DNA of 64,000 nt. Source: Herbiconiux moechotypicola (GTDB lineage Bacteria > Actinomycetota > Actinomycetes > Actinomycetales > Microbacteriaceae). A program made the translations under genes and the position numbers. This document shows, in pieces, positions 9,527 through 20,510 of the stretch (positions within the stretch are counted from its first letter, which is position 1; each line of letters begins with the position of its first letter). The notes under the pieces were generated by a model. It saw only the letters and a program-made list of their open reading frames with translations. It had not been told where the DNA came from and made no database searches. Location of the stretch: NCBI RefSeq assembly GCF_024979255.1, contig NZ_JANLCN010000012.1, positions 62,001 to 126,000 on the forward strand. The letters run 5' to 3'.

Positions 9527-11485
9527 ATGCACGACACCCCCACCCACGTCATCGTCGCCGACGCGGGTGGCGACGGGGTCGAGCTGGTCCCCACCGCCGC
9601 CGACGGCGCACTGCTCGCGTGGCCGGCCGGTGGCGAACGGATGATCGTGGCACGCACCGACCTAGCCCCGCTCATCGGGCGCCTCGAGCACGAGCTCTCG
9701 CACCCGCGCTGGGTGTGGGACGACACCGCCCGCTGGTACCCCGCGCTGCTCGCCGCCGGCGTGCGCGTCGAGCGCTGCGTCGACCTGCGCCTGTGCCACG
9801 CCATCCTGCGCGCCTCGGAGCTCACCGCGCAGACCCCCTTCGCCCGCGCTCCCGCCTCCGACTGGGACACCACGCCACCCGTCGCGCCTGCCGACCCGAC
9901 GCCCCACGCCGCCCGCCCACGGGACGCCGCTCCGGCCCTCTTCGACCTGCACACGATCGCCGCTCAGCCCGCGGCGACCCCCGGCGACGACTCCGACCCG
10001 CTCCCCGGCGCGTCCACCGCATCCGCCCACCCCACCTCGGCCGGCCCTCAAGCGGCCCCTCACCCCACTCCCGCCGGCCCCCGCCCGCACCCTGCCACCC
10101 CTGGCCCGCGCTCCGCCGACCCTCGCCCCGCCCCCGTCGGCCCGCATCCCACCGATTCGCATCCCCACCCCGCCTCCCGCGAAGCCATCGAGCTGGCCGC
10201 CCAGCGCACCGCGCTCCTCGCCTCCGCCGACCCCTCTCGCCTCGCCCTCCTCCTCGCCGCGGAGTCTGCCGGCGCCCTCGCCGCGGCCGAGATGCAGCAC
10301 GTCGGCCTGCCCTGGAGCGCCGCGTACCACGAACGCATCCTCGAACAGATCCTCGGCCCGCGCCCCGAAGCCCCTGGCGCGCGCCCCGCGCAGCTCGACG
10401 CCCTGCTCACGCGCATCCGCGACGCCCTCGGCGACTCGACGGCCAACCCCGACTCGCCGGTCGAACTGGTCAAATCCCTCCGCCGCGCCGGCCTCGACGT
10501 CTCGAGCACGCGCTCCTGGGAGCTGCAGACGATCGACCATCCCGCCATCCCACCCCTGCTCGACTACAAGAAGCGCGCCCGCCTGCTCACCGCCAACGGC
10601 TGGAACTGGCTCGACACCTGGGTGACCGAGGGCCGCTTCCATCCCCGCTACCTCCCGGGTGGCGTGGTGACCGGCCGCTGGGCCTCGGAGGGCGGTGGCG
10701 CCCTCCAGCTGCCCAAGCAGGTGCGGGGCGCCGTGCGCGCCGACCCCGGCCGCATGCTCGTGGTGGCCGATGCCGCCCAGCTCGAGCCGCGCATCCTGGC
10801 CGCCCTCTCGGGAGACGAGGCGATGGCGGCGGCGGGCCGCGGCCGCGACCTCTACGACGGCATCGTGGCCTCGGGCGCGGTCGACACCCGGGCGCACGCG
10901 AAGGTCGGGATGCTCGGGGCCATGTACGGGGGAACGACGGGGGAGAGCGGCCGCATCCTGCCCCGCCTCGCCCGCGCCTACCCGGCGGCGCTCCGTTTCG
11001 TCGAGAACGCCGCCCGCGCGGGCGAGGCGGGCGCTCTGGTGAGCACTCGTCTCGGGCGCACCAGCCCTCGGCCGAGTGACAGCTGGCTCGACCTGCGCGA
11101 CGCGGCGAGCGCCGACGGCGCAGGCGAGGGTGTGCGTGCGCGGGCGCGGGAGTCCTCCCGCAGTTGGGGGCGCTTCACCCGCAACTTCGTGGTGCAGGGC
11201 ACCGCGGCCGAGTGGGCGCTGTGCTGGATCGGCTCCATCCGCCGCCGGCTCTGGGCCCTCGGCGGCGACGACGGCGACCCGGATGCGCGGCTGGAGGAGC
11301 GCCCGCACCTCGCCTTCTTCTTGCACGACGAGGTGATGGTGCACGCGCCCGCCGCCCTGGCCGACGCCGTGGCGCACGAGGTGCGCGAGGCCGCCGCCGA
11401 GGCGGGGAGGCTGATCTTCGGTGCCGCGCCGGTCGAGTTCCCGGTGACGGTGGCCGTCGTCGAGAGCTACGACCGGGCGAAATAA
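9527..11485 (+). CDS. DNA polymerase I-like protein lacking the 5' nuclease domain
   Basis: Family A polymerase of the actinobacterial 'bifunctional 3'-5' exonuclease/DNA polymerase' type. Motif A is DAAQLEPR near residue 414, motif B is KVGMLGAMYGG near residue 458, and motif C is HDE near residue 600, so the polymerase active site looks complete. The first ~150 residues resemble a reduced exonuclease domain, and I cannot place all four DEDD acids. A Pro/His/Ala-rich insertion of about 90 residues separates it from the thumb. ATG 9527 follows the recR stop by 20 bases with only a weak ribosome site (CAGACGG). The frame stays open much further upstream, but that is composition-driven readthrough over dnaX and recR. 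Repair or translesion synthesis is likely. Confidence 0.85.
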   Translation: MHDTPTHVIVADAGGDGVELVPTAADGALLAWPAGGERMIVARTDLAPLIGRLEHELSHPRWVWDDTARWYPALLAAGVRVERCVDLRLCHAILRASELTAQTPFARAPASDWDTTPPVAPADPTPHAARPRDAAPALFDLHTIAAQPAATPGDDSDPLPGASTASAHPTSAGPQAAPHPTPAGPRPHPATPGPRSADPRPAPVGPHPTDSHPHPASREAIELAAQRTALLASADPSRLALLLAAESAGALAAAEMQHVGLPWSAAYHERILEQILGPRPEAPGARPAQLDALLTRIRDALGDSTANPDSPVELVKSLRRAGLDVSSTRSWELQTIDHPAIPPLLDYKKRARLLTANGWNWLDTWVTEGRFHPRYLPGGVVTGRWASEGGGALQLPKQVRGAVRADPGRMLVVADAAQLEPRILAALSGDEAMAAAGRGRDLYDGIVASGAVDTRAHAKVGMLGAMYGGTTGESGRILPRLARAYPAALRFVENAARAGEAGALVSTRLGRTSPRPSDSWLDLRDAASADGAGEGVRARARESSRSWGRFTRNFVVQGTAAEWALCWIGSIRRRLWALGGDDGDPDARLEERPHLAFFLHDEVMVHAPAALADAVAHEVREAAAEAGRLIFGAAPVEFPVTVAVVESYDRAK

Positions 11486-11510
11486 GGGGTGCGGGTCTGC
11501 CAGACCGCTG

Positions 11511-11714
11511 TCACGCTGCGGCGTGCAGCTCTTCGAGCAGCGCGGCTCCGGTGTCGGGGGTGATGCGCCCGGCATCGATGCCCGACACGATGCGGTGGAA
11601 CTGCAGCCGCCGGGCGGCGGCCTCGGCGGTCATCGGCCGGGCGACGGTGCCGAGCGCGATGTCGGCGCGCAGGCGGGCCTTCAGCGCGGCCTGCGTCCAC
11701 GGTGTGGTGTGCAT
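11511..11714 (-). CDS. small conserved-looking hypothetical protein, 67 aa
   Basis: A short, Ala/Arg-rich, mostly helical soluble protein with no signal peptide or membrane segment. The start is well supported: on the minus strand TAGCGT (11721-11726) is followed by exactly 6 bases and then ATG 11714, the leaderless pattern seen at several nearby genes. It is convergent with the polymerase gene, ending 26 bases away. I recognise no family and assign no function. Confidence 0.68.
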   Translation of the reverse strand: MHTTPWTQAALKARLRADIALGTVARPMTAEAAARRLQFHRIVSGIDAGRITPDTGAALLEELHAAA

Positions 11715-11720
11715 GCGCCG

Positions 11721-11726
11721 ACGCTA
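11721..11726 (-). promoter_or_regulatory. -10 element for the 67-aa protein gene
   Basis: TAGCGT on the minus strand with a 6-base gap to ATG 11714, suggesting a leaderless transcript. Confidence 0.5.
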
Positions 11727-11737
11727 ACGAGCGCGGG

Positions 11738-12673
11738 TTAACCCCCCGTGAACGGATGCTCCGAGTGCGCTGACAGCGCGCCCGCGGCCCCCAGTCTGTC
11801 GGCCTCCTGGCTCGCGGCCCACGAGGCGAGCATCCGCAGCCCGTCGGCCGAGGGCGACCCGGCGGGTGCGGTGTAGACGTTCATCACCAGCCCGGGCTCG
11901 CTCGGCAGCTCCATCGACTCGAAGGTGAGGTCGAGGTCGCCCACCACCGGGTGATGGAGGCGCTTCAGCCCGCTGCGGTGGTACTTCACGTCGCGCGATG
12001 CCCAGCGCTGCCGGAACAGCTCGCTCTGGGTCGACAGCTCGCCGATGAGCCGGATGAGCCCGTCGTCGTGGGGTGCCCTCCCGGCTTCGAGCCGAAGCAT
12101 CGCGGCGGCGTCGTTGGCGATCTGGTCATAGTCTCGCCAGAACTCACGGGCGGCCGGGTTGAGGTAGGTGAACCGGGTGGTGTTGACAGGGCGGTGCGGG
12201 TCGTCGAACACCGGCGCGTAGAGCGCCCGGCCCATGCGGTTCGCGGCGAGGATGTCGTGCCGTCCGTTGCGCACCCAGGCCGGCGCATCCGCCATCGCCT
12301 CGAGCACCTGCAGCACGGCGGGCCGCACTTCGGGGGACTTGCCGCGCGAAGCGGCGCGGGCCCGGGCGGCGACCGAGGCCGGCGCCGGGGCGGAGCTGCG
12401 CGCGAGGTCGAAGAGGTACTCCCGCTCGGCCTCGTCGAGCTGCAGGGTGCGCGCGAGAGCGTCGAGCACGCTCTCCGAGGCGCCGCCGAGATTGCCGCGC
12501 TCGAGCCGCACGTAGTAGTCGACCGAGACGCCCGTGAGCATTGCGACCTCTTCGCGCCGCAGCCCCGCCACGCGCCGGTTGCCTCCGTAGACGGGCAGCC
12601 CCGCCTGCTCGGGCGTGAGCCGCGCGCGCCTCGACGAGAGGAACTCCCGTACCTCGCCCCGCAGATCGTTCAT
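11738..12673 (-). CDS. XRE-type regulator with MmyB-like ligand-binding domain
   Basis: Residues about 5-85 are a Cro/C1-type helix-turn-helix ([20 protein letters not shown] then RLERGN), typical of the SCO-type MmyB family whose members often start near [11 protein letters not shown]. The remaining ~200 residues form the PAS-like MmyB ligand-binding domain, with the typical [36 protein letters not shown]-like segments. In this family the target is usually a divergent dehydrogenase; here the divergent neighbour is lysC, so the target is not evident. ATG 12673 is 6 bases after a minus-strand TAGCGT, so the mRNA is probably leaderless. Autoregulation is possible. Confidence 0.88.
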   Translation of the reverse strand: MNDLRGEVREFLSSRRARLTPEQAGLPVYGGNRRVAGLRREEVAMLTGVSVDYYVRLERGNLGGASESVLDALARTLQLDEAEREYLFDLARSSAPAPASVAARARAASRGKSPEVRPAVLQVLEAMADAPAWVRNGRHDILAANRMGRALYAPVFDDPHRPVNTTRFTYLNPAAREFWRDYDQIANDAAAMLRLEAGRAPHDDGLIRLIGELSTQSELFRQRWASRDVKYHRSGLKRLHHPVVGDLDLTFESMELPSEPGLVMNVYTAPAGSPSADGLRMLASWAASQEADRLGAAGALSAHSEHPFTGG

Positions 12674-12679
12674 ACCGAC

Positions 12680-12685
12680 ACGCTA
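12680..12685 (-). promoter_or_regulatory. -10 element for the MmyB-type regulator
   Basis: TAGCGT on the minus strand with exactly 6 bases to ATG 12673 (leaderless geometry). It faces the lysC promoter across about 70 bases. Confidence 0.5.
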
Positions 12686-12754
12686 CGCGCCGCCGCCGTC
12701 GGAGGGGAGGGCATGCGAGTACCCCCATGCCGCTTCGCGCATACCCGCGCGCGA

Positions 12755-12760
12755 TATAGT
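12755..12760 (+). promoter_or_regulatory. -10 element for lysC-asd
   Basis: TATAGT is a strong actinobacterial -10, placing the transcript start about 42 bases before the lysC GTG. The -35 region is poorly conserved. Confidence 0.5.
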
Positions 12761-12808
12761 GGTCAGTCGGGTTTTCGAACCGCGACCCCAGCCCCCCAGG
12801 AGTGCCCC

Positions 12809-15155
<2,347 letters not shown>

Positions 15156-15159
15156 CGGC

Positions 15160-15179
15160 CGGCGGAGCCGGCTCCGCCG
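15160..15179 (+). terminator. perfect 20-base palindrome after asd, possible terminator
   Basis: CGGCGGAGCC/GGCTCCGCCG begins 5 bases after the asd stop. The arms are perfectly complementary. There is no T tract, so termination efficiency cannot be judged; it may work as a no-U hairpin or mRNA-stabilising element. Confidence 0.5.
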
Positions 15180-15220
15180 CGCCGGCTCCGCCGCGCCCGC
15201 TCCGCCGTGCCCGCTCCATC
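15170..15220. repeat. short G+C-rich direct repeats after asd
   Basis: The unit GGCTCCGCCGCGCC occurs at 15170 and again at 15184, followed by decayed copies GCTCCGCCGTGCCC and GCTCCATCC. The array ends about 30 bases before the SGNH hydrolase start. It looks like slippage-derived repeat DNA grown from the palindrome. Confidence 0.5.
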
Positions 15221-15249
15221 CGGATCGGGCACGGCTCCGAACCACGCAC

Positions 15250-15963
15250 GTGCGTTCGACCACCAAGGCCATCCTCGCCGTCACGATCGCCGCGGCCGTG
15301 GCGGCGGCGGCCACCGCCCTCGCGTTCGCGGCCGTGCATCCCGCCCCACCCGAGTCGCCGGCCGGCGCGGGCTCCGGGGGAGATCGGGATGCCCCGGTCG
15401 TCGCGTTCTACGGCGACTCCTACACGCTCGGCACCGGCGCCTCCGACCCGTCGAAGCGCTGGTCGACCATCGTCTCCGCCGACCGCGGCTGGAACGAGTT
15501 CAACTACAGCGTGAACGGGCTCGGCTTCGTGAACAACCGGGCGAGCACGCCGCCCGACTACCTGCCCGGCGACGGGGTCGCCGAGGTGCTCGCCCTCGAC
15601 CCCGACATCGTGGTGGTCACCATGGGCCTCAACGACAACTTCTCGATGCCCCAGCGCGCCACCGAGATCCGCGAGGCCATCCGCATCGACTTCGAGACGC
15701 TGGCCCGCGAGCTGCCCGAGGCCAGCATCGTGGTGGTCGAGCCGTTCTGGTACACGGATGCGCGCCCCGAGTCGGTCGCGCTCATCATCGACTGGGTGCG
15801 CGAGGCGGCTGAGGACATCGGCGCCGACCAGATCCAGGGTGCCTCGCGCTGGCTCGAGGGGCACCCGGAGTGGATGGCGGCCGACGGTCTGCACCCCAAC
15901 GATCGTGGCTACGCCGAGATGGCGTCCAGGATGGACCAGGAGCTCGCCGCCCTGGGTCTCTGA
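15250..15963 (+). CDS. secreted SGNH/GDSL-type hydrolase
   Basis: A signal peptide or N-terminal anchor (hydrophobic residues about 7-30) is followed by an SGNH hydrolase fold. Block I is FYGDSYTLG with the nucleophile Ser, the conserved glycine is in VNGLGF, block III is MGLNDNF, and block V is DGLHPND with the catalytic Asp and His. This makes it an extracellular esterase or acyl-esterase, possibly acting on polysaccharide or lipid acyl groups. GTG 15250 is chosen because it directly precedes the charged and hydrophobic signal region; no clear ribosome site is seen, so the start is moderately sure. It stands upstream of the c-di-GMP and GH6 genes but is separated by a short repeat. Confidence 0.85.
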   Translation: MRSTTKAILAVTIAAAVAAAATALAFAAVHPAPPESPAGAGSGGDRDAPVVAFYGDSYTLGTGASDPSKRWSTIVSADRGWNEFNYSVNGLGFVNNRASTPPDYLPGDGVAEVLALDPDIVVVTMGLNDNFSMPQRATEIREAIRIDFETLARELPEASIVVVEPFWYTDARPESVALIIDWVREAAEDIGADQIQGASRWLEGHPEWMAADGLHPNDRGYAEMASRMDQELAALGL

Positions 15964-15968
15964 GCGGC

Positions 15969-15992
15969 CGGGTCCGGCCACGGGTCCGGCCA
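15969..15992. repeat. perfect tandem 12-base repeat
   Basis: CGGGTCCGGCCA occurs twice head to tail immediately upstream of the GGDEF-EAL promoter. Each copy contains the palindrome TCCGGC-like core, so it could be a protein site, but it could equally be slippage. Confidence 0.55.
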
Positions 15993-16014
15993 CCGGGCGG
16001 GGCCGTGCACCCGG

Positions 16015-16020
16015 TAGGCT
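16015..16020 (+). promoter_or_regulatory. -10 element, probable leaderless GGDEF-EAL transcript
   Basis: TAGGCT is followed by exactly 6 bases and the ATG at 16027. No ribosome binding site is present, which supports a leaderless start. Confidence 0.55.
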
Positions 16021-16026
16021 CGCGGC

Positions 16027-18474
16027 ATGGTGTCCGCGAGGTTCGGTGAGCGCAGTTCGTCGCTCGTGGTCTCCGCCCTGCTGATCGCGGTGGCGGTGGC
16101 CACGGTGGTGACCGGCGTGGTCGCCGGACTCCTGGGCCCGCGGCCCATCATCGTGGTGTGCGTCGTCTTCGTCGTGAGCGTGGGCGTCACCGCGGTGTTC
16201 CAGTTGCCGATCGGCCGCATCGCGGGTCTGCCGCCCATCGGCGTGGCCAGCGCGCTGCTGGTGGTGGCCACGATCGCCGACAACCCGGTGCTCGAGGTGG
16301 GGCTCTGGACGGGCGCGTACTTCGTGGCCAAGGCCATCACCACACGCTCCCTCTGGATGGCGGGGCAGTGGGCGGGCGTGGCGTCGCTCGGGGCGATGGC
16401 CTTCGTGGCGCTCTCGCGCGCGCTGATCGCGGCCGGTGTCCCCGCCGTGATCGCGATCGTCATCTCGATCCCGGTGCACATCGCCGTCGTGCTCTTGGTC
16501 GAATTCGCCCGCGACCGCGGCCGGTGGAGCGTCGACCAGTCGTTCGGCGTCACCGGGGTGAGCCCGTGGCGGCTCTCGGGTGTGGTGGGCCTCAGCGCCC
16601 TCGTGGCCGTGGCGGTCTACGTCTCCTCGACCGGGGCGCTGGGCATCGTCGACGGCGACGCCGTCGACCTCACGGTCGCGCGCCAGACCGTTCCGCTGCT
16701 GGCGGTGGCGCTGGTGTTCTACGGCGCGGCCAAGCGCAATCAGACCCGCAGCAGCGAGCGCAGGCTGTCCGGCGTCGTCGACGCGGCTCGGGCTCTGCCC
16801 TGGACCCCCGACATCGACCCCCGCGTCAGCATGGTCGACTTCGCCCGCCGAGCCATCGACGCCAGCGAGTTCGAGGTGCGACGGCAGCCTCCCGGCCGCG
16901 ACGAGATCGGCACCCGCTTCTCGGCGCTCGATTCCACCGATCCCCAGCTCGACCCCGCGGCGCTGGGCGACCGCGCCGACGGCTACGTGACCCAGGTGCA
17001 CCAGCTCGACGCGGTCGAGCCGCCGGAATACCTCGTGGCGACCCGCAACTCGGGCGGAACCCCGTTCACGGCCGACGACGAGCTCGCCCTCGACGCGATC
17101 GGCCACATCGCCTCCGAGACGGCGCGGGTGCGCGGCGCCTACGACACGCTGCTCGACCAGGTCGACCGCGACTCGCTCACCGGTCTACCCAACTACAACG
17201 CCTTCCAGCGCTCGCTCGTGCGCCTCAACGAAGACCGCACCTACGCCTCGGGCATCGCCGTGCTCTTCATCGACCTCGACCAGTTCAAACGGCTGAACGA
17301 CAGCGAGGGCCACCACATCGGCGACGAGGTGCTCGCCACGGTCGCCACCCGGCTTCGCGCCAGCGTGCGGCCGCACGACTTCGTGGCACGGGTGGGTGGC
17401 GACGAGTTCGTGGTCATCCTCACCAAGCTGCAGACGCTCGCCGAGTCGAAGCAGGTCGCCGACCACATCGTGGCCAACGTGGGCGCCCCGGCGACCCTGG
17501 GCGGGCGCGAGTACCGCCCCCTGGTGAGCGTGGGCCTGGCCTACTCGGGCCACCAGGAGACCGACCCGCAGTCGATCGTCGTCGACGCCGACCACTCCAT
17601 GCTGGCGATCAAGAAGAGCCGCAGGCAGGGCGGCCCCGCGTTCGAGTCGAGCATCGGCATCTCGCCGCACCGCTCCAGCCGCATCAACGAGATCGTGGCC
17701 AAGGCGATCGACGACGGGGTGCTCAACGTGGTGTACCAGCCCATCGTCAACACGGTGGAAGACAAGATCTGGGCCTTCGAGTCGCTCGTGCGGTACACGC
17801 ATCCGGAGCTCGGCCGCATCTCCACCTCGTCGCTGATCGAGAAGGCCAAGGGTCTCGGCCGGATGGACCTGCTCACGAAGCAGGTGATCGCGGCGTCGCT
17901 GAAGGCCGGCCGCGAGTTCCGCAAGACGGTGCCGAGCATCACCGTCATGACCATCAACCTCGAGGTCGAGCAGATCCGCGACGAGCACGTGGGGGCGTTC
18001 CTCAAGGAGATCGTTCCGCAGTATCCCGACGTGACGCTGTGCCTCGAGCTCAACGAGCGCTCCACGAAGGACATCGACGACGACCTGCGTCAGCAGGCCG
18101 AGCACTTCCGCGAACTCGGCATGCTGATCGCGCTCGACGACTACGGCTCGGAGGCGTCGAGCGTCGGAGCGCTCGTGCGCATCCCGATGGACATCCTGAA
18201 GATCGACCGCTCCCTCGTCGACAACCTCGACGAGGCCCGTCAGCGCGAGGTGGTGCGCGCCCTCCAGGGCTTCGGCGACGCCTTCGACTACTCCACCATC
18301 GTGGAGGGCGTCGAGACCCGCGACGCCGTCGACATCCTGGTGGGCATCGGTGTGCGTCACGCGCAGGGCTTCTTCTACGGCCGCCCCGTTCCCCTGGCCC
18401 AGACCATGACCCGGCTGAAGGCCCACGGCGCTGCGGGCACAGTGGGGCGCGAACGGATGCGCGAGGCCGGCTGA
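16027..18474 (+). CDS. membrane GGDEF-EAL cyclic-di-GMP turnover protein
   Basis: About six hydrophobic segments fill the first 230 residues, followed by a GAF-like cytoplasmic stretch and then tandem GGDEF and EAL domains. The cyclase signature is intact (GGDEF near residue 456). The phosphodiesterase domain keeps its metal and catalytic residues: ESL in place of EAL near residue 583, the Asn in INLE, Glu in ELNER, the Asp pair in LDDYG, Lys in LKIDRS, Glu in EGVE and Gln in AQGFFYGRP. Both activities are therefore possible. It is the only protein in this region whose c-di-GMP domains look catalytically complete, so it is the best local candidate to set the c-di-GMP level sensed by the glycan genes downstream. 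Confidence 0.93.
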   Translation: MVSARFGERSSSLVVSALLIAVAVATVVTGVVAGLLGPRPIIVVCVVFVVSVGVTAVFQLPIGRIAGLPPIGVASALLVVATIADNPVLEVGLWTGAYFVAKAITTRSLWMAGQWAGVASLGAMAFVALSRALIAAGVPAVIAIVISIPVHIAVVLLVEFARDRGRWSVDQSFGVTGVSPWRLSGVVGLSALVAVAVYVSSTGALGIVDGDAVDLTVARQTVPLLAVALVFYGAAKRNQTRSSERRLSGVVDAARALPWTPDIDPRVSMVDFARRAIDASEFEVRRQPPGRDEIGTRFSALDSTDPQLDPAALGDRADGYVTQVHQLDAVEPPEYLVATRNSGGTPFTADDELALDAIGHIASETARVRGAYDTLLDQVDRDSLTGLPNYNAFQRSLVRLNEDRTYASGIAVLFIDLDQFKRLNDSEGHHIGDEVLATVATRLRASVRPHDFVARVGGDEFVVILTKLQTLAESKQVADHIVANVGAPATLGGREYRPLVSVGLAYSGHQETDPQSIVVDADHSMLAIKKSRRQGGPAFESSIGISPHRSSRINEIVAKAIDDGVLNVVYQPIVNTVEDKIWAFESLVRYTHPELGRISTSSLIEKAKGLGRMDLLTKQVIAASLKAGREFRKTVPSITVMTINLEVEQIRDEHVGAFLKEIVPQYPDVTLCLELNERSTKDIDDDLRQQAEHFRELGMLIALDDYGSEASSVGALVRIPMDILKIDRSLVDNLDEARQREVVRALQGFGDAFDYSTIVEGVETRDAVDILVGIGVRHAQGFFYGRPVPLAQTMTRLKAHGAAGTVGRERMREAG

Positions 18475-18496
18475 TCCGGCCGGGCGGCCCTCCGGA

Positions 18497-18502
18497 TAGA
18501 GT
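18497..18502 (+). promoter_or_regulatory. candidate -10 element for the GH6 gene
   Basis: TAGAGT lies about 30 bases before the GTG start, leaving a leader that holds the GGAAGGG ribosome site. The -35 is not clear. Confidence 0.35.
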
Positions 18503-18532
18503 GGACCCACGTCCGCCTTCGGAAGGGTCGCT

Positions 18533-19522
18533 GTGTCTCGTGTTCTGCCCCGCGTCGGTCTCGGCGTCGCGATCGTGGTCATCGCCGGGCTGCTGGTGAC
18601 CATGGTGGTGTTCGTGGGAGGCATCTTCTCGCAGGGCGGGGTGGCCGCCGACAACCCGTTCGCGGGCAAGACACTCTTCGTCGACCCCGACTCCAAGGCC
18701 GCCGTCGCGGCGGCGGAAGCCGAAGACGACGGCGACACCGGCGACGCCGCCGTGATCGGGCGGATCGCCGAGGTGGCCACCGCCGTGTGGCTCACCCCCG
18801 AGAAGCACCCCACCGGAGACGTGGGCGACTACGTGGCCGGCATCGTGCGTGAGGCCGACCGGCTGCGCGACACCCCGGTCTTCACGGTGTACGGCATCCC
18901 GAACCGCGACTGCGGCAACTACTCCGGCGGGGGTCTCTCGGCCGAGGAGTACCCGGTGTGGGTGCAGGAGATCGCCGACGCCCTCGAGGGCAGCGGCTCG
19001 ATCGTCATCCTGGAGCCCGACGCCCTCGCGCTCGCGCACGAGTGCGACAACGTCGACGAGCGGCTCGCCGAGGTGGGCACCTCGGTCGACACGCTGGTGG
19101 CCGCGGGTCTCGTCGTCTACATCGACGCGGGGCACTCCAACTGGGGCCCGGCCGAGCAGATGGCCGAACTGCTCGATCAGGCCGGCGTCGACCGGGCGCG
19201 CGGTTTCTCGACCAACGTGTCGAACTACAACACCACCGACCGCGAGCAGGAGTACGCGAACGCGATCTCCGAGCTCACGAACGGCGCCCACTACGTGATC
19301 GACACCAGCCGCAACGGCAACGGCTCCGACGGCGACTGGTGCAACCCTCCGGGGCGCGCGCTCGGTGAGACCCCGTCGGCGTCGCCGTCGGGCTCGGCGC
19401 AAGACGCCGTGCTCTGGGTGAAACCGCCGGGAGAGAGCGACGGCGAGTGCAACGGCGGCCCCGCGGCGGGCGAATGGTGGACCGAGAGCGCACTCGAACT
19501 CGCGGCGAACGCAGGATGGTAG
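18533..19522 (+). CDS. membrane-anchored glycoside hydrolase family 6 (endoglucanase-like)
   Basis: One N-terminal transmembrane segment (about residues 8-32) carries an extracytoplasmic GH6 domain. Hallmarks are VYGIPNRDCGNYSGGG with a conserved Asp, ILEPDALA with the proton-donor Asp, YIDAGHSNW, GFSTNVSNY, VIDTSRNGNG and WVKPPGESDG. The GH6 family cleaves beta-1,4-glucan with inversion. GTG 18533 follows GGAAGGG. A GH6 enzyme beside a processive GT2 is the arrangement known from the streptomycete cslA/cslZ system and, in function, from bcsA/bcsZ, so it probably trims a nascent beta-glucan. The Ser/Pro loop around GETPSASPSG is an insertion before the C-terminal motif. Confidence 0.93.
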   Translation: MSRVLPRVGLGVAIVVIAGLLVTMVVFVGGIFSQGGVAADNPFAGKTLFVDPDSKAAVAAAEAEDDGDTGDAAVIGRIAEVATAVWLTPEKHPTGDVGDYVAGIVREADRLRDTPVFTVYGIPNRDCGNYSGGGLSAEEYPVWVQEIADALEGSGSIVILEPDALALAHECDNVDERLAEVGTSVDTLVAAGLVVYIDAGHSNWGPAEQMAELLDQAGVDRARGFSTNVSNYNTTDREQEYANAISELTNGAHYVIDTSRNGNGSDGDWCNPPGRALGETPSASPSGSAQDAVLWVKPPGESDGECNGGPAAGEWWTESALELAANAGW

Positions 19523-19566
19523 GGCGGCGGACTGCCGGAGCTACCATTCCCACGCGTATCCGTTGG

Positions 19567-19572
19567 TACCAT
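19567..19572 (+). promoter_or_regulatory. candidate -10 element for the OmpR-type regulator
   Basis: TACCAT is 8 bases before the ATG at 19581 and no ribosome site is present, so a leaderless or near-leaderless mRNA is likely. Confidence 0.4.
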
Positions 19573-19580
19573 CGTGTGAA

Positions 19581-20510
19581 ATGGACACTCAAGGGGAACG
19601 CCGCGTCGCCGTCATCATCGAGGATGACGCCGACATCCGTCATCTGCTGGAGACCGTGCTGAGCCAGGCCGGCTTCGAGGTCATCGCCACCGGCAACGGA
19701 CTCGACGGGGTGCAGGCCGTGCGCGCGTACGACCCGATGGTCACCACGCTCGACGTGAGCATGCCCGGCATCGACGGCTTCGAGGCCGCGAAGCGCATCC
19801 GTCAGTTCAGCAACACCTACCTCGTGATGCTCACCGCACGCGACGAGGAGATCGACACGCTGCAGGGTCTCGAGGCCGGCGCCGACGACTACCTCACCAA
19901 GCCATTCCGCCCGCGCGAGCTGCGTGCCCGTGTCGAGGCCATGATGCGGCGCCCCCGCCAGGTGAACGCGCCCGACGGCTCCGGCCCGGTGGCACCGGTG
20001 GCCTCGCCGCAGGCCCCCGTCACCCCCGTCGTCTCCGCCCCGCCGCAGTATGCGCAGCCCGCCGCCTACACGCAGCCGGTGCAGCCGCTGCCGGTGGCCG
20101 CGGCCGCAGCCCCTGCGCCGGAGGTCGCCGCCGTCGCCGCCGAGCCGGCGGCCCCCAAGAGCTACAGCCGAGAAGACGGCTGGATCGCGCACAACGGTCT
20201 CTACGTCAACTCCGAGATGCGGTTGGCCGAGAAGGAGGGCAAGGGGATCGAGCTCACGCGCAGCGAGTTCGACCTGCTCAACGCCCTCATGGAGAGCCAG
20301 CGCCGCGTGCGCAGCAAGGCCGACCTGGCACTGCTGCTCCGTGGCGAGAGCTACGTCACCGCCCACTTCGTGAGCGAGGCCGACAAGCGCGCCATCGAGG
20401 TGCACATGGCGAACCTGCGGCGCAAGCTCGCCGACTCCATCACCACCCCGCGCTGGATCGAGACCGTGCGCGGTGTCGGCTACCGGCTGGCGGCCTCCGA
20501 AGACGACTGA
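19581..20510 (+). CDS. OmpR-family response regulator
   Basis: The receiver domain (about residues 8-125) has all key residues: the acidic pair in IEDD, phospho-acceptor Asp in TLDVSMPG, Thr in MLTAR and Lys in LTKPF. A Pro/Ala/Gln-rich linker of about 70 residues follows, then a winged-helix DNA-binding domain with IELTRSEFDLLNAL, RRKLADS and VRGVGYRL. The binding domain carries an unusually long insertion between the recognition core and the wing (LLRGESYVTAHFVSEADKRAIE). ATG 19581 is chosen; an upstream ATG at 19563 would overlap the promoter. It probably receives phosphate from a kinase nearby, the PAS kinase at 24328-25962 being the only intact one in the window. Confidence 0.9.
   Translation: MDTQGERRVAVIIEDDADIRHLLETVLSQAGFEVIATGNGLDGVQAVRAYDPMVTTLDVSMPGIDGFEAAKRIRQFSNTYLVMLTARDEEIDTLQGLEAGADDYLTKPFRPRELRARVEAMMRRPRQVNAPDGSGPVAPVASPQAPVTPVVSAPPQYAQPAAYTQPVQPLPVAAAAAPAPEVAAVAAEPAAPKSYSREDGWIAHNGLYVNSEMRLAEKEGKGIELTRSEFDLLNALMESQRRVRSKADLALLLRGESYVTAHFVSEADKRAIEVHMANLRRKLADSITTPRWIETVRGVGYRLAASEDD

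Noticed and set aside
9662-11575. 637-codon minus-strand frame across the PolA-like gene
   Set aside because: The plus-strand frame has all polymerase motifs; the minus frame is low-complexity Gly/Arg/Val sequence.
16158-18599. 813-codon plus-strand frame inside the GGDEF-EAL gene
   Set aside because: Different frame from the motif-bearing protein; Arg-rich composition typical of a frame shadow.
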